Of a stretch of 64,000 nt of DNA, positions 21,915-33,345 are shown in pieces; position 1 is the stretch's first letter, and the number at the start of each line of letters is the position of its first letter. Position numbers and translations under genes: made by a program. The stretch lies in assembly GCA_022410635.1 (NCBI GenBank), contig JAJVDF010000162.1, positions 874,987 through 938,986 of the forward strand, written 5' to 3'. The notes under the pieces are model-generated. The model had not been told where the DNA came from. It searched no databases and was given only the letters and a program-made list of their open reading frames with translations. The stretch is from Tretioscincus oriximinensis. Its lineage: Eukaryota; Chordata; Lepidosauria; Squamata; Gymnophthalmidae.

Positions 21915-22500
21915 TGTTTATTTATTTGCATTTTTATACTGCCTTATACTCAAAGGTCTCAGGGCACTTAACAATAAAAACAGAATTAACATATAGAAGC
22001 CAGTTTGGTGTAGTGGTTAGAGTGTTGGACTCGTACCTGATAGTCTCCCGGTTCGATTCCCCACTCCTTCATGAAAGCCAGCTGGGTGACCTTGAGCCAG
22101 TCACAGTTCTTTAGAACTCTCTCAGCCCCACCTACACCACAGGGTGTCTGTTGAGGAGAAAGCAACAAAAGCTATGTGCGCCACCCTATGGTTGGCTGCC
22201 CTGAGACCTTTGGGTATAGGGCGGGATATAAATACAAATAAATAAGTCAATGATCTTAAAAAACAACAGTACTCTAAAGTAGGCAAGAGAGAGCTGTTGT
22301 TTCAGCCATAGGACAGCTAAAAGGTGTGTGATGGTGACTGATACATCTCCAGGGGGAGATTGTTCTACAGTCTAGGGGCTGTCAGTTAGAAGGCCCTGCC
22401 CCGGGTTCCCATTCTCTTTGCCAACATCTTGAGATGTTAAGGCACAGGCAGGTTGCTATGCAAGAAGGCGTTCCTTTAGATATTTGGGACCAAAGTTATT
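21915..22500 (-). mobile_element. L2-type LINE 3' region, split by a SINE
   Basis: 21915-21990 (TATTTATTTGCATTTTTATACTGCC...AACAATAAAAACAG) and 22255-22500 (GATGGTGACTGATACATCTCCAGGGGGAG; GGCACAGGCAGGTTG) match in order the elements at 28390-28990 and 55950-56630. A type 3 SINE sits between. Confidence 0.7.
21995..22250 (+). mobile_element. tRNA-derived SINE type 3 with intact A and B boxes
   Basis: Box A TGGTGTAGTGG is at 22006-22016 and box B GTTCGATTC at 22051-22059; both match the RNA polymerase III internal promoter consensus, with 34 bases between. It ends GGGCGGGATATAAATACAAATAAATAA. It is the best-preserved copy of this family here and is inserted in an L2-type element. Confidence 0.92.
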
Positions 22501-22689
22501 TAGGGTTGTTATTGTGGAAAATGCAAATTGGCAGCTTGCTGGGAATAGTCAGGAACACCAGAAATCTGGGATTAAACAAGAACAGACTTCAAGAGGATTT
22601 GACACATAGAAAGGACGGCTGCCAAACAAAGGCATAAACTGTCTCTGCATGAGTGGCTATAGACTACATTTTGAAGGCATTGCAGGCAA

Positions 22690-23070
22690 TAGTCAATCTC
22701 CCTCACGTCTGCATTCATCTCCGTGGTTGTGCAGTGCTGCCGGAGAGCTCCACATGAGAAGCGCAGAACTGCCATAGCAACAGCTGGGATGTTCCCGTGG
22801 TCAGCAGCCACAGCACGCGAGCTCAGCTCAACTCCCGTGGGAGCCCACATGCCTTGTCTCTGCAGCTGCAGAATTCCTCCGTGGCCCTCACCACACGCAA
22901 GGATGGAGTGGATTCCTGCAAACCTCCATGTTGGGATCGCACTTTCCCAGAAAGCATGGAGCAACGGGGCTTGTCAACGCAATCTGCACTGACATGGTGT
23001 GAGCATGTGCGACAGGGCTGCCTCCATGTCTCTCCCATACAGGTACAAATCTGACTGTGGATGCAGCCAA
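22690..23070. repeat. Dispersed repeat homologous to 1085-1480
   Basis: It is GC-richer than its surroundings and shares ordered blocks with 1085-1480 (GAGCAACGGGGCTTGTCAACGC; CTGCCTCCATGTCTCTCCCATACAGGTA), ending CTGTGGATGCAGCC. It is probably a non-autonomous DNA element; exact ends are unclear. Confidence 0.5.
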
Positions 23071-23151
23071 TGTAGCAGCAACCACCTGCAATTGCAGAAT
23101 CTTGAATTGAACCATTTTTAAACCCTGCACAAACAACCACATTTGACAGCT

Positions 23152-23405
23152 TTTTATTTATTTGTACTTATATCCCGCCCTATACCCGAAAGTCTCAGGG
23201 CAGCCAGCCAAAGGGCGGCACATATAGCTTTTGTTGCTTTCTCCACAACAGACACGCTGTGAAGTAGATGGGACTGAGAGAGTTCTAAAAAACTGTGACT
23301 GACCCAAGATCACCCATCTGCCTTTCATAGAGAAGTGGGGAATCGAACCGGGAGTCTATCAGATAAGAGTCCAACACTCTAACTACTACACCAAACTGGC
23401 TCTCA
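23152..23405 (-). mobile_element. SINE type 3
   Basis: Its inverted tail TTTATTTATTTGTACTTATATCCCGCCC is followed by the body, inverted box B GAATCGAACC and head CACCAAACTGGCTC. Confidence 0.9.
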
Positions 23406-23464
23406 CATTTTATCGCATTGCAAACGTGCAGCAGAGACTTTGTGAAGCAAGACAGGCCTGCACC

Positions 23465-24151
23465 ACAAACAAAGTGAGAAGGACCTGGGTGTTTTGGTAG
23501 ATCACAGATTAAACATGAGTCAACATTGTGAAGCAGCTGCGAAAAAGGCAAACACAATCCTGGGATGTATCAAGAGGGGCATAGAATCTCGCTCACGTGA
23601 AGTAATTATTCCTCTCTACAGTACTTTGGTACGACCACACTTGAAATACTGTGTTCAGTTCTGGGGGGCCCAATTTAAAAAGGACATTGATAAACTAGAG
23701 CAAGTACAAAAGAGAGTTACAAGGATGGTGAGTGGTCTGGAAACCATGTCCTATGAGGAACAGTTAAAGGATCTGGGGATGTTTAGTCTGCAAAAGAGAA
23801 GACTGAGAGGAGACTTGATAGCTGTCTACAAATATCTGAAGGGCTTTTCACAGAGCAGAGGGATCAACATTGTTCTCATTAGCACATGGAAGGACTAGAA
23901 ACAATGGAATGAAACTGCAAGGGAGTAGATTTAGATTAGATATCAGAAAAAACTTTCTAACAGTCAGGGTGATAAACCAGTGGAACAGTTTGCCACAGGG
24001 GGTGGTGAGTTCGCCTTCCCTGGAAGTTTTCAAACAGAGACTGGACAGTCATCTGTCTGGGATGGTTTAATGAATCCTGCATCGAGCAGGGGGTTGGAAC
24101 TCTATGACCCTGGAGGTCCCTTCCGACTCTATGATTCTATGATTCTATGAA
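23465..24151 (+). mobile_element. CR1 LINE with ORF2 C-terminus
   Basis: It encodes a long readable piece of CR1 ORF2: [19 protein letters not shown], then [39 protein letters not shown] and, after a frameshift near 23870, RKNFLTVRVINQWNSLPQG. The 3' UTR ends GACTCTATGATTCTATGATTC, the classic CR1 octamer tail. It is 5'-truncated. Confidence 0.95.
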
Positions 24152-24649
24152 AGTGACAACCGTGATGGCCACACATCGCTCCCAATGCCTTCTAAAGGTC
24201 ATAAATCATGACTGCACTGTTTGAAGAATCTCCCATGTTTAATACTTTTTTTTAATTCAAGCGGCAGAAAAACAAAGCTGCAAAGAACACAGTGGGGAAG
24301 GAGAGCGTGTCAACGGAGGGAAGATTTCAGGTTTTGTGATCCAAACACAAAATGACTATTCCTGAGAATTTTACATAATTGCTTCCCGGTGTCTTGCCAC
24401 AGGAGAACACAGAAACCCTTAAAACAGGTCACTGCCTCTCCTATACATTCCCCAGCTGCCTTTTTTTGCTATTAATATATCAAACCAGTGCACAGAAGTG
24501 AGCATTAAGAGATGGTGTTGTCAAAAGAGATCTCCCATGTGCTTCTGAATTTCCAACAGCAACGGAAGCGGGAGTCAGGCGGCCAGGCTGGTTCCTCAAT
24601 GGCTAGAATCAGGAAAATGAAATCAGGTATGTGTGGCCGGAATAGCAAT

Positions 24650-25195
24650 TCTATCACGTGAAGTAATTATTCCTCTCTACAGTACTTTGGTACGACCACA
24701 CTTGGAATCCTGTGTTCAGCTCTAGGGGCCCCAATTTAAAAAGGACATTGATAAACTAGAGCTAGTTCAAAAGAGAGTTACAAGGATGGTGTGTGGTCTG
24801 GAAACCATGTCCTATGAGGAAAGATTAAAGGATCTAGGGATGTTTAGTCTGCAAAAGAGAAGACTGAGAGGAGACCTGACAACTGCCCACAAATCTCTGA
24901 AGGGCTGTCACAGAGCAGAGTGATCAGTATTGTTCTCATTCGCACAGGGAAGGACTAGAAACAATGGGATGAAACTGCACGGGAGTAGACTTAGATATCA
25001 GAAAAAACTTTCTAACAGGAAGGGTGATAAACCAGTGGAACCATTTGCCACAGGAGGTGGTGAGTTTGCCTTCCCTGGAAGTCTTCAAACATGGGCTGCA
25101 CAGTCTGGGGTGCTTTAGGGAATCATGCATTGAGCAGGGGGTTGGACCCCATGACCCTAGAGGTCCCTTCAAACTCTAGGATTCTATGATTCAGT
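24650..25195 (+). mobile_element. CR1 LINE, second copy of the same subfamily
   Basis: It begins inside the same ORF2 segment (TCACGTGAAGTAATTATTCCTC) as the copy 500 bp upstream and runs to GGATTCTATGATTC. The frame is broken by several small changes. Confidence 0.92.
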
Positions 25196-25234
25196 TGCTT
25201 TAATCTGGAAAACAGTAAAACATGGAAAAATGCA

Positions 25235-25328
25235 TCTAGTGTGGAGCCATAATCTGCACCAGTAGGAGGATGACCGGCCCCAGTTCCAAAAGGTATCACA
25301 GAGTAAGGCCCAATGTGGAAAGGGCCAT
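25235..25328. repeat. Foldback element fragment
   Basis: GTGTGGAGCCATAATCTGC and CAGAGTAAGGCCCAATGTGGAAAGGGCC are degraded ends of the 37838-38017 family. Confidence 0.45.
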
Positions 25329-26157
25329 AGTTTCCTTCTTCTGATTCACTTCTCCTCCCGTCCCACTGAAAGCACTAAATGGCTTTTTTGCCCTAAATTG
25401 TTCAATTCTGTCATCAAAAAAGAGGCATTTTGCTTTATGAGGCCCTGGCCAAGTCATTTCTTGTAAGCAACTGCAGAGTCAGCATGCAGAAGTCATTGTG
25501 TTTTGGTTTATTAAGACACTTCCATTTGTAAGAATGGCTGGAAGGCTTGGCTGGCATTTACACCAAAGTATTTACTGCAGATAAACTGCACTTTGCCAAG
25601 AAATCTCAGTGAAGCAGAACCAGAAACAAACAAACAAATCGAAGGCACACTTGAGGGCGGGTGCTAAATGGAAAGGGGACACGGTTTAGTGTGCAGATAG
25701 CTCAGTATCCATTTGTCAACATCAGTACCCAGAGTGACTATTTAATTTATTTCCAAAAAAAGGGGGAAAATGCATTAGTAGAAGCAGAGCAGGGAGGGGG
25801 GGGGGACAGATTTGCAAAACCTTTATATAATCAATCTGCATATATGCAAATTTAAAATTGTTACCATTTTAATAGAAATTTACAACATCCTCGTAGGCTC
25901 AGAGAGCAAGTTGTATATGGTTGTGTGATTCACCTTGCAGATGCAATATTGGATAGATGAGTTGGGGCCTTCTCTCCTTTTTCTTAATTTAAAAACCCTT
26001 GGATTTTTTCCATACTTACCTTATTGGGCCAGTTCTGGAGCCTGGCACTGTTTCAGCAGCAGAAAAAAAAACAGTCCTGGGATAGTCCTTCTGCATTTGT
26101 AAAGCTGGTTTCAAAGCTTTACAAGTCTAAAAACGTCAGAAAAATCTACTGCTATGG

Positions 26158-26563
26158 TAGGCTGAGCAGATGATCCCTTTTGGGTAGGGGGAACCTGGTT
26201 TGGCGGTATCTATCCCGCCCTCCCAAAGGGGGAGGGGTATGCCATTTCCTCATTTTTTTGCTGAGCAAAAAAATATTTTTTTTTTAAAAAAAATTAAAAA
26301 CAAAATTTACTGCACTATCACTAGGGGACTCTGGAAAGTGGGGGCAGCTCTTGACCTTCTCCTCAGCAAAAAATAAAAAATGCAAATTTCTCACACACTT
26401 CAAAAAATTCTCATGCACTTAAAAAAATTCTCACATGCTTCACAGATTTCTCGGATGGGGATTTCGGAGGGGTATGCATGTTGGTGGGCAATTTGCATAT
26501 TCATGAATAAGCAAATTAACATTAATTACTCTGGTTTGGGCCTCGCAAAATCTGGTCAGTCTG
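26158..26563. mobile_element. hAT element, 406 bp, 7-bp flanking repeat
   Basis: GCTATGG occurs at 26151-26157 and 26564-26570. The left terminus TAGGCTGAGCAGATGATCCC and inverted right terminus CAGACTGACCAGAT match the hAT MITE at 18963. Inside, a TTCTCA-CACACTTCAAAAAA unit recurs four times (26389-26450). It is longer than its relative and non-coding. Confidence 0.75.
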
Positions 26564-26939
26564 GCTATGGAAAACACCAAATGGGGCAGAAATCTATCCT
26601 CTGTTTAATCTCTAAATTCACTGAGGTTTTGTAAAAAGCTCAGAACTGAAGTCCCTATCCTCAGTTCTGCCTGGGGACCCATTTCAGCCACGCAATTTGT
26701 TCCGCATGATGGGAAATTGTACAGGAATCTCATACACATGTGAGGTTTCCACCCACCCAAGACTTCAGTACAAGAGAGAAATTCATTTTTATGAATGCAA
26801 CCTCTATCAGTGAGATATAATCTATTCATTACCCCCAATGCAAATTCAAACAGGATGTAGTTTAAGTTACACCTAAACGAGCAAACAGTTTTGCCTTCTT
26901 TCTTCAAATCAAATCTGAATTTTGCAATAAGAAGCTCAC

Positions 26940-27520
26940 AGTCAGCTCCAGGTCTTGTTGCAGAAAAGGTGCAGAAAAGGGCACCAAGAATGATCAAGGG
27001 TCTGGAGCACCTCCCTTATGAAGTCAGGCTGCAACGTCTGGGCCTCTTCAGCCTCGAAAAGTGACGTTTGAGAGGTGATCTGCTTGAAGTGTACAACCTA
27101 GTGTACAACACAAACTAGGAGCAGAGGGCACTCCTTAAAACTGTTGGGTAGAAAAGTAAGAACAGACAAAGGAAAGTATTTTTTTCACCCAGAGGGTCAT
27201 CACCCTATGGAATTCACTTCCTGAAGAGGTAGTGGAAGCTAATAGCTTGGATAGCTTCAAGAAAGAACTAGACAGGTTTATGAACCCCAAGGATATAAAT
27301 GGCTATTAGGATGGATGTCTGGATGTTGCCTCTGGGATGGAGCAACAGGCAGGACTCCTGAAATAACCTTTGCAGGGAGTCATAAACAGGTGCATATTTT
27401 GCTTTCCTCTGTTCAGACTGCCCAGGTGCATCTGGTGGGCCTCTGTGTAAGACAGAATGCTGGACTAGGTGGGCTCTGGCCTGATCCAGTATGGCTCTTC
27501 TGATGTTCTTATGTCTGGGG
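26940..27520 (+). mobile_element. CR1 3' end
   Basis: It starts GGTGCAGAAAAGGGCACCAAGAATGATC, carries ORF2 C-terminal remains with stops and deletions near 27060-27120, then the 3' UTR (TGGAGCAACAGGCAGGACTC) and a short TTCTTATG tail. Confidence 0.9.
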
Positions 27521-27730
27521 GTGACTGTAAAGAGATTCTCCAGTTATAGAGTCACCTTCTAGGCTATTGGAAAAGAGCTTTTGCTGTGGCCAGTGAGTTA
27601 TTTTGACAAAACCTCCTTATTCTTTGCCCTGCTTCATACTAAACTTGAAGGCCAAACCTGTGATAGAAAACAACTGAATTTAACAACCATTTTTCAATTT
27701 TGTCTTACATCCTGATCAATACTCACATAT

Positions 27731-27810
27731 TATACTGCTCAAAACAATTAAGGGAACACTAACACAACATGTTATGTTAAAGTGTTCCCTTAGTTGTTTT
27801 GAGCAGTATA
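27731..27810. mobile_element. 80-bp near-perfect palindrome (MITE)
   Basis: The arms 27731-27760 and 27781-27810 (TATACTGCTCAAAACAA... and its inverse) pair over 30 bp with one mismatch; the 20-bp centre is itself partly palindromic. The ends start with TA. It looks like a minimal MITE reduced to its inverted repeats and would fold as a hairpin in CHRNA4 intron 4 RNA on either strand. Confidence 0.85.
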
Positions 27811-27939
27811 TTTCTTGGAGTTTCCAACTTCAAATCCTCCCTGACAGCTACAATGAATTTGAGGCAGGAAGAATATGTAAAACTGACATTAAGTAAAATT
27901 TTCAGTATACAGTAGCTGAGGCAAAATGTGCAACTTATA

Positions 27940-28045
27940 ATCATAGAATGTACAGTTGGAAGGGACCTCCAAGGTCATCGGGTCCAACCATCTGCTCAAA
28001 GCAGGATTCATTAAACCATCCCAGACAGATGTCTGTCCAGTCTCC
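27940..28045 (-). mobile_element. CR1 3' UTR fragment
   Basis: AATCATAGAATGTACAGTTGG, AGGGACCTCCAAGGTCATCGGGTCC and CATTAAACCATCCCAGACAG are the inverted end of the GATTCTATG-tailed CR1 subfamily. Confidence 0.85.
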
Positions 28046-28119
28046 GTAGTATGTACTGTATATGTAGTATGCACTATATGTGTGGAACAAGGAGTGTGTA
28101 ATATACATGCCAACAGGCT

Positions 28120-28383
28120 ATTTATTTATTTCATTATTTATTGTATTTATATCCCGCCCTATACCCGAAGGACTCAGGGCGGTCTACCAAAGGGCGGCGC
28201 ACCTAGCTTTTGTTCCTTTCTCCACAACAGACACCCTGTGGAGTAGGTGGGGCTGAGAGAGTTCAAAGAACTGTGACTGGCCCAAGGTCACCCAGCTGAC
28301 TTCATGGAGGAGTGGGGAATCGAACCGGGAGACTACCAGATAAGAGTCCCACATTCTAACCACTACACCAAACTGGCTCCCAA
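28120..28383 (-). mobile_element. SINE type 3
   Basis: The inverted tail TTATTTATTTCATTATTTATTG is followed by ATCCCGCCCTATACCCGAAGG, inverted box B GGGAATCGAACCGGG and the head CACTACACCAAACTGGCTCCC. It sits directly against the L2-type element. Confidence 0.92.
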
Positions 28384-28389
28384 AGTTTA

Positions 28390-28990
28390 CATTTCTAAGA
28401 TGCCCTATAACCAAGGTCTCAGGGCGATTAACAAGAAGGCAGGGAAGGGTTAAACCAGGTTAAAGAGTCACATGCATCTCTTCAAGTGTTTCCTGAATGC
28501 ATAAAGAGATGGTGACTGATGCACCGCAAGGGGGAGTCTGCTCCATAGCCTGGGGGTTGCCACAGAGAAGGCCTTATCCTGGGTTCCTACCCTTTTTGCC
28601 ACTGAGAAAGGCGGTACAGTCAGGGTGGCCTCCTCTGCAGATCGTAAGGCATAGGCAGGTTAATGTGGCAGAACCCATTCCGCTAGATATTTGGGGCTCA
28701 AATTATTTAGAGCCTTATAAGGATAGAGTTAATACCTTGAATTGGGCTCATTCAAGACCGGTTTGATGTGTGTCCAGCCAGTCATTCTGGCCATCAATCT
28801 AGCTGCTGCATTCGGCACCAGCTGCAGCTTCTGAGCCATTTCCCAGGGCAGCCCCATATAGAGTGCATTGCAGTAGTCCAGTTTGGAAGTTACCAGAGCA
28901 TGGATTACTGTAGCCAGATTGTCCCTGTCCAGAAGTGGCCACAACTGGTGGACTGGACGTAGCTGGAAGTCTGCAGTCCTGAGGACGAAA
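28390..28990 (-). mobile_element. L2-type LINE, C-terminus and 3' region
   Basis: The minus strand encodes LDYCNALYMGLPWEMAQKL and NAAARLMARMTG, typical of the end of L2-clade reverse transcriptase ORFs, followed by the 3' region shared with 22255-22500 and 55950-56400. It is truncated and broken. Confidence 0.85.
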
Positions 28991-29169
28991 AGGAAATAGG
29001 CATTCACTTCTGCAGGTGGGAATTGCCCCTGCGGGCATCTCTCTTGGTAAAGTATCAAAAACTGCTCTGTAAAAAACTCGCCAGCTGCGTTTACCCATGT
29101 TGCTGATGTGATGTTGCATTCACGTGTGTGGCCGGATTTATGAAGAGGGTATGTGTGTAACGGCCCTTG

Positions 29170-29790
29170 TCTGTAGGACTCTCATTGGCAGCTAATGAGG
29201 CTGATGTGGGAGAAGCAGGTCTGTTTGTATCGACTACAGGAGAAGTTCTTATACGGAGGTGGTACAGCAGTTAGTTCTTGGCTTTCATCCTCAAGGCTAT
29301 GCGCCTTCCCCAAGGACGAAGTAGCCTTTCACATGTATGTCTCCAGCCTCCACAATTGGCAACTAGGGCAGGCCACTGACAGTGGTTGTTATGGCAAACA
29401 TCGAGAGATTTATATCTCTTTTTCAGTGCCTCTCCGTCACAGTGGCCAGTGCATGTTCTCCATGAAATGCAATCCTGGGTAGGTGATGATCCTTCATCCT
29501 ACAAATATGTCCTGTCGAATGGATCTACTTGTTCAGTACCATGGACTCAGTTCTAATGACTTCCACCAATCGAAGGACTGTGGTGGTGGTGATGGAGTCA
29601 TTCCAGTGGATGTGCAGGATGGTGGGGAGGCAGCATGGATGAACGTACTCGAGGAGTCATGGGGAGGGGAGTCGGAAATCCACGTCTCAGACCCATACGG
29701 AACCAAGACACCATATGCATGGATCTTTATGCTTTTCTTCAGGTGTGCACTATTCCAGACTCTCTTATACAGTCTGGCAGGGGTATGAAG
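29170..29790 (-). mobile_element. Old LINE C-terminal relic (YGSETW type)
   Basis: The minus strand reads RVWNSAHLKKSIKIHAYG then VPYGSETW, the conserved junction after the reverse transcriptase in several LINE clades. Farther on, in other frames, come HCQWPALV and GWRHTCERLL, remains of the C-terminal domain. Several frameshifts and stops. The clade is not certain. Confidence 0.65.
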
Positions 29791-29791
29791 G

Positions 29792-30050
29792 AGGCATGGT
29801 GGCATAGTGGTTAAGGGAGATCCATCCTCAAAGCCGTGTATTGGCCATGGAGAGGGGCGAGGACCCTCTATTGGCCTCAGCTCTAGCCACCCAGCTATTC
29901 AAAAGCACTTTGCAATTAAATAAATGGGAACCATCACAGTGTGGTGGGGAAAATAGAATGTCAGCCTTTAGGCGAAAAATAGCTTGTAAGCCACTTTGAG
30001 TCTCTTAGGGTGAAAAAAGCGGGATATATAAAAGCAGTTGTTCTTTTTTG
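29792..30050 (+). mobile_element. SINE type 2
   Basis: The head GGCATGGTGGCATAGTGGTTAAGG, CCCTCTATTGGCCTCAGCTC and AGCTTGTAAGCCACTTTGAGTC are followed by GGTGAAAAAAGCGGGATATA and a TTC-rich tail that leads into the next SINE. Confidence 0.8.
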
Positions 30051-30088
30051 TCGTCGTTGTCTTCTTCTTCCTCCTCCTCCTCCTCCGC

Positions 30089-30475
30089 AGGCACGGATAG
30101 CTCAGTCGCTTAGGAATTTGTCTCTCGTATGGGAGATGGGGTTTCAAAGCCCTGTGTGGGACGTGGGGAGGGCTGAGCACCTTCCACTAGCCTGTAGCTC
30201 TAGCCAACCCAGCTATTCGAAAGCATGAATGGCAAGAAATTGCAACTGACTGCTAGTAGATACATGGGAACCACCACAGCCTGGTGGGGAAGATAGAATG
30301 TGAGCTTTCGGGCAAAATATATCCTTGTAAGCCGCTTTGAGTCCCTTGAAAGGTGAGAAANNNNNNNNNNNNNNNNNNNNNNNNNNNNNNNNNNNNNNNN
30401 NNNNNNNNNNNNNNNNNNNNNNNNNNNNNNNNNNNNNNNNNNNNNTCTTCTTCTTCTTCTTCTTCTTCTTCTTCA
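30089..30475 (+). mobile_element. SINE type 1 with TTC tail and gap
   Basis: It is full length, from GGCACGGATAGCTCAGTCGC to GTCCCTTGAAAGGTGAGAAA, then an 85-N gap and TTC repeats (30446-30475). The gap replaces the last part of the body and most of the tail. Confidence 0.9.
30361..30445. other. Assembly gap, 85 N
   Basis: Unknown bases between a SINE body and its TTC tail; the missing sequence is probably GCGGGGTATAAG plus TTC repeats. The true length is not known. Confidence 0.95.
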
Positions 30476-31084
30476 AATGTACTGTGTGCCTTTGCTAGCC
30501 TGTTATCTATCCCTTTGTCAATCTTTGAAATATCATTTCTACCCAATGTGATAACGCACTGGATAGGAAAGGGTCCACTTCGAGCTTTTTCTTCAGGATC
30601 CAAAATTGCCAAGTAGTGCTATTTTGTCAGCCCATTTGCAGTAATTTCCAGCAGCCTTATGAAATTAGCTTCCTTGGAGAGATGGTTTCCCCTGGTTTCC
30701 CTTTGAAGAAAGCATTCTTCTTAGTTTCTTCTTGGAGAAGCAATTCTCCTTGGAAGGACTATTCTTTTTTGTGTCCCTGTGGAACACCAATTCTCCTTGC
30801 TCTCCCTTTAAAAATACCCTTTGCCTTGGGCTTCCCTTGGAGAAAACTCTGGGATCCTTTTCACACTGTGGTCTACTCCATCAGCAAACCTCAAGTGCCC
30901 AGAGTTCATCACATTGAGCAGGAATGTGTAGCCTGGTGTTCATCACATTGAGCAGGAACTCAAAAGTTGAAGAATTTTTGCTCTTCAGCCTTGAAGCTAC
31001 TGAGAACATGACATGTGGAAACCATTTATCTCTCACCTTTGGTGCCAAAGCACAGCAGGCAGTTTTGGATTAACCAGTCTCCTC

Positions 31085-31735
31085 ATAGGAATATAGGAAG
31101 AGCCCTGCTGAATTGGCCAGAGCCCATCTAGCACTCTCTCACACACAGGGGCCCACCAATTGCAACTGGGCAGGGTCAAGCACAAGAAGGAAAAAAACCC
31201 TCACCTACAGGAATATTGCCTGTTGCTCCATCCCAGAGGAAGAATCAAGAGATCCCTCCTAGTAGCTGTTTATACGCTTAGCATCAATGAACTTGTCCAA
31301 ACCTCTCTTAAAGCTATCCAGGCTGTTAGACACTGGAAAGCAACTAATAAACTTTTCAGGTAGACACAGCTTATTTGTAAGTATCGATGATATACTAGTT
31401 ACTATTAGTCAAGATTTACAAATATAAAAAAGACAATAATAGTTGCTGCTACCACCTCAGACCAGTGACTTTCTGGGTGAAAAAATACTTTCCCTTGTCT
31501 GTTCTCACTCTTCCGCCCATCATTTTCAAGAACTGCCCCTGGTTCTAGTGTTGCAAAAAACATATTTTTTCTCTATTCACCTTATCACCATGCATGATTT
31601 TATACATTTCAATCAGATCACCTCTTAAATGCCATCTTTTGAGGCTGAAGAGGCCTAGATATTGCAGCCAGACTTCATAAAATGCTCCAGTCTTTTTATC
31701 ACTTTCTTGCTGCCCTTTTCTGCACCTTATCTTGT
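31085..31735 (-). mobile_element. CR1 3' region with a 110-bp insert
   Basis: It runs from the inverted tail TAGGAATATAGGAAGAGCCC through the UTR and ORF2 end to CTTTTCTGCACC. The match is interrupted at about 31331-31441 by AT-rich sequence that splits the CR1 text CTGTTAG...CTACCACCTC. Confidence 0.85.
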
Positions 31736-32409
31736 TCATCAGACAGTCACATCATTGTTCAGTTGGTACCTATTTAAATAGCCAATCTGTAATCTAATCT
31801 GAAAATCCACTAATTCTAAAACCTCATTTAGAAACGTCCCCAGAGAAGCTTAGAGTGAGATGATGCAGAAAAGCTGCATTACTATAGCCTGAATTGAATT
31901 CCACTTGCAGGATGAATTACAATAAAGTGCACAAATATTCAGATTCATGTAAATCCCTAATAAATATCATTAAGTGTCAGGAGAAAATGAAATAAGCAAA
32001 GTAAATAAAGATCTTCTTGCTTCCATAATTTCATTCTGCTTCTTCCCGTCTATTTATTTACCGACTACATTTGTATGGCTGCCACATAGCTTCAGTTCCC
32101 TGGGCAGTTTGTGTACATTATCAAACACAAATGCAAATGGAAATCCAATAGAAATGCAATTGTTAAAATTGGAACGACTAAAACTGGGGTGGTGCTCTAT
32201 TTGAAAAAAAAAATGGGTGAATCAATGAAGGTCATTATTCAGTACTTAGGGGGCCAAAATGAGAGCAACAGGCAACTCCCTATATAGCACATTAAGGCAC
32301 ATACAGCAAGATCTGCAAAACTGCGTGGAAGTCCAAAGAACTTCAAATTTCGCAAAGCCTGAGGCTAGTTATGCCATGCAATCGGCCTTCAAGAACTCAA
32401 TATCAGTTC

Positions 32410-32645
32410 AAGAAGCACAAATACCTGAAAGGTTGTCACAGAGCATTGGGATCAGCCCTATTCCCATTGGCACAGGGAAGGGCTAGAAACAGTGGGATGA
32501 AATTGTAAGGGAGTAGATAGATTAGTTATCAGGGGGAAAAACAACTTTCTGACAGTAAGGATGATCAACCAGTGGAATAGGCTGCCACAGGAGGTGGCAA
32601 GTTCTCCTTCAGTGGGAGTCTTCAAATAGAGGCTGGACAGCCATT
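32410..32645 (+). mobile_element. CR1 ORF2 end, lacking its 3' UTR
   Basis: It resembles 23840-24050 (CACAGGGAAGGGCTAGAAAC; AACCAGTGGAATAGGCTGCC; TTCAAATAGAGGCTGGACAG) and stops exactly where the opposite-strand CR1 begins. Confidence 0.85.
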
Positions 32646-32649
32646 GATG

Positions 32650-33345
32650 GTATAAGAATATAAGACGAGCCCTACTGAGCAGGCCAGAATTCTGCATTCT
32701 GTCTCACACAGAAACTCACCAATAGCACCAGGGCAGTCTGAACAGAAGACGGCAAAATCTCTACCTATTCTCAACTTCCTGCAAATGATATTTCGGGAGT
32801 ACTGCCTGTTGCTCCATCCCAGAGGCAGTTTCAAAAGATCCATCCTAGTAGCTATTTATACCCGTGGTGTCCATAAATTTATCTAATCCTGTCTTAAAGC
32901 TATCCAGGCTATCTCTACCTCTATCTCTTCTGAAAGTAAATTCCAAAGTCCAATGATCCTCTGGGTAAAAACAATCTTTCTTTGTCTGTTCTCTCTCTTC
33001 TGCCCATTAGTTTCAAGGAATGCCCCTTGGTCCTAGTGTTGTGTGATAGAGAAAATATTTTTCTCTATTCACCTTATCCATCCCATGAATGACTTTATAC
33101 ACTACAATTAGGTCTCCTCCCAAATGCTCTTTCGAGGCTGATGTGTCCCAGAAGTTGCAGCCTGACTTCATAAGAGAGGTGCTCTAGTTCTTTGTTGCCC
33201 TTTTCTGCACCTTCTCTAGTTCCACAATATCTTTTTTGAGATGTGGTGAGCAGAATTGGACACAGTATTCCAAACGTGGCCTCACCACAGAATCATAAAG
33301 ACTTTCACTTCCTTTCCTTATGATCCCCAACATTGAGTATGACCC
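32650..33345 (-). mobile_element. CR1 3' region, tail-to-tail with the previous copy
   Basis: It runs from TATAAGAATATAAGACGAGCC (inverted tail) through the 3' UTR and ORF2 to CCAAACGTGGCCTCACCAC, among the longer CR1 pieces here. The reading frame is degraded. Confidence 0.9.

Noticed and set aside
22006..22059. tRNA gene suggested by consensus A and B boxes
   Set aside because: The boxes belong to a SINE head; the cloverleaf is not complete and the sequence continues into the SINE body and AATAAATAA tail. The same applies at 41017-41069.
23494..23898. Stand-alone reverse transcriptase gene
   Set aside because: It is the 5'-truncated, frameshifted end of a CR1 LINE with the usual octamer tail, not a functional gene. 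The same holds for 51182-51472 and 52883-53209.
29195..29805. Protein-coding genes on the plus strand
   Set aside because: The minus strand shows LINE motifs (YGSETW, then HCQW..) in shifted frames, so the plus-strand frames are chance openings over a relic.
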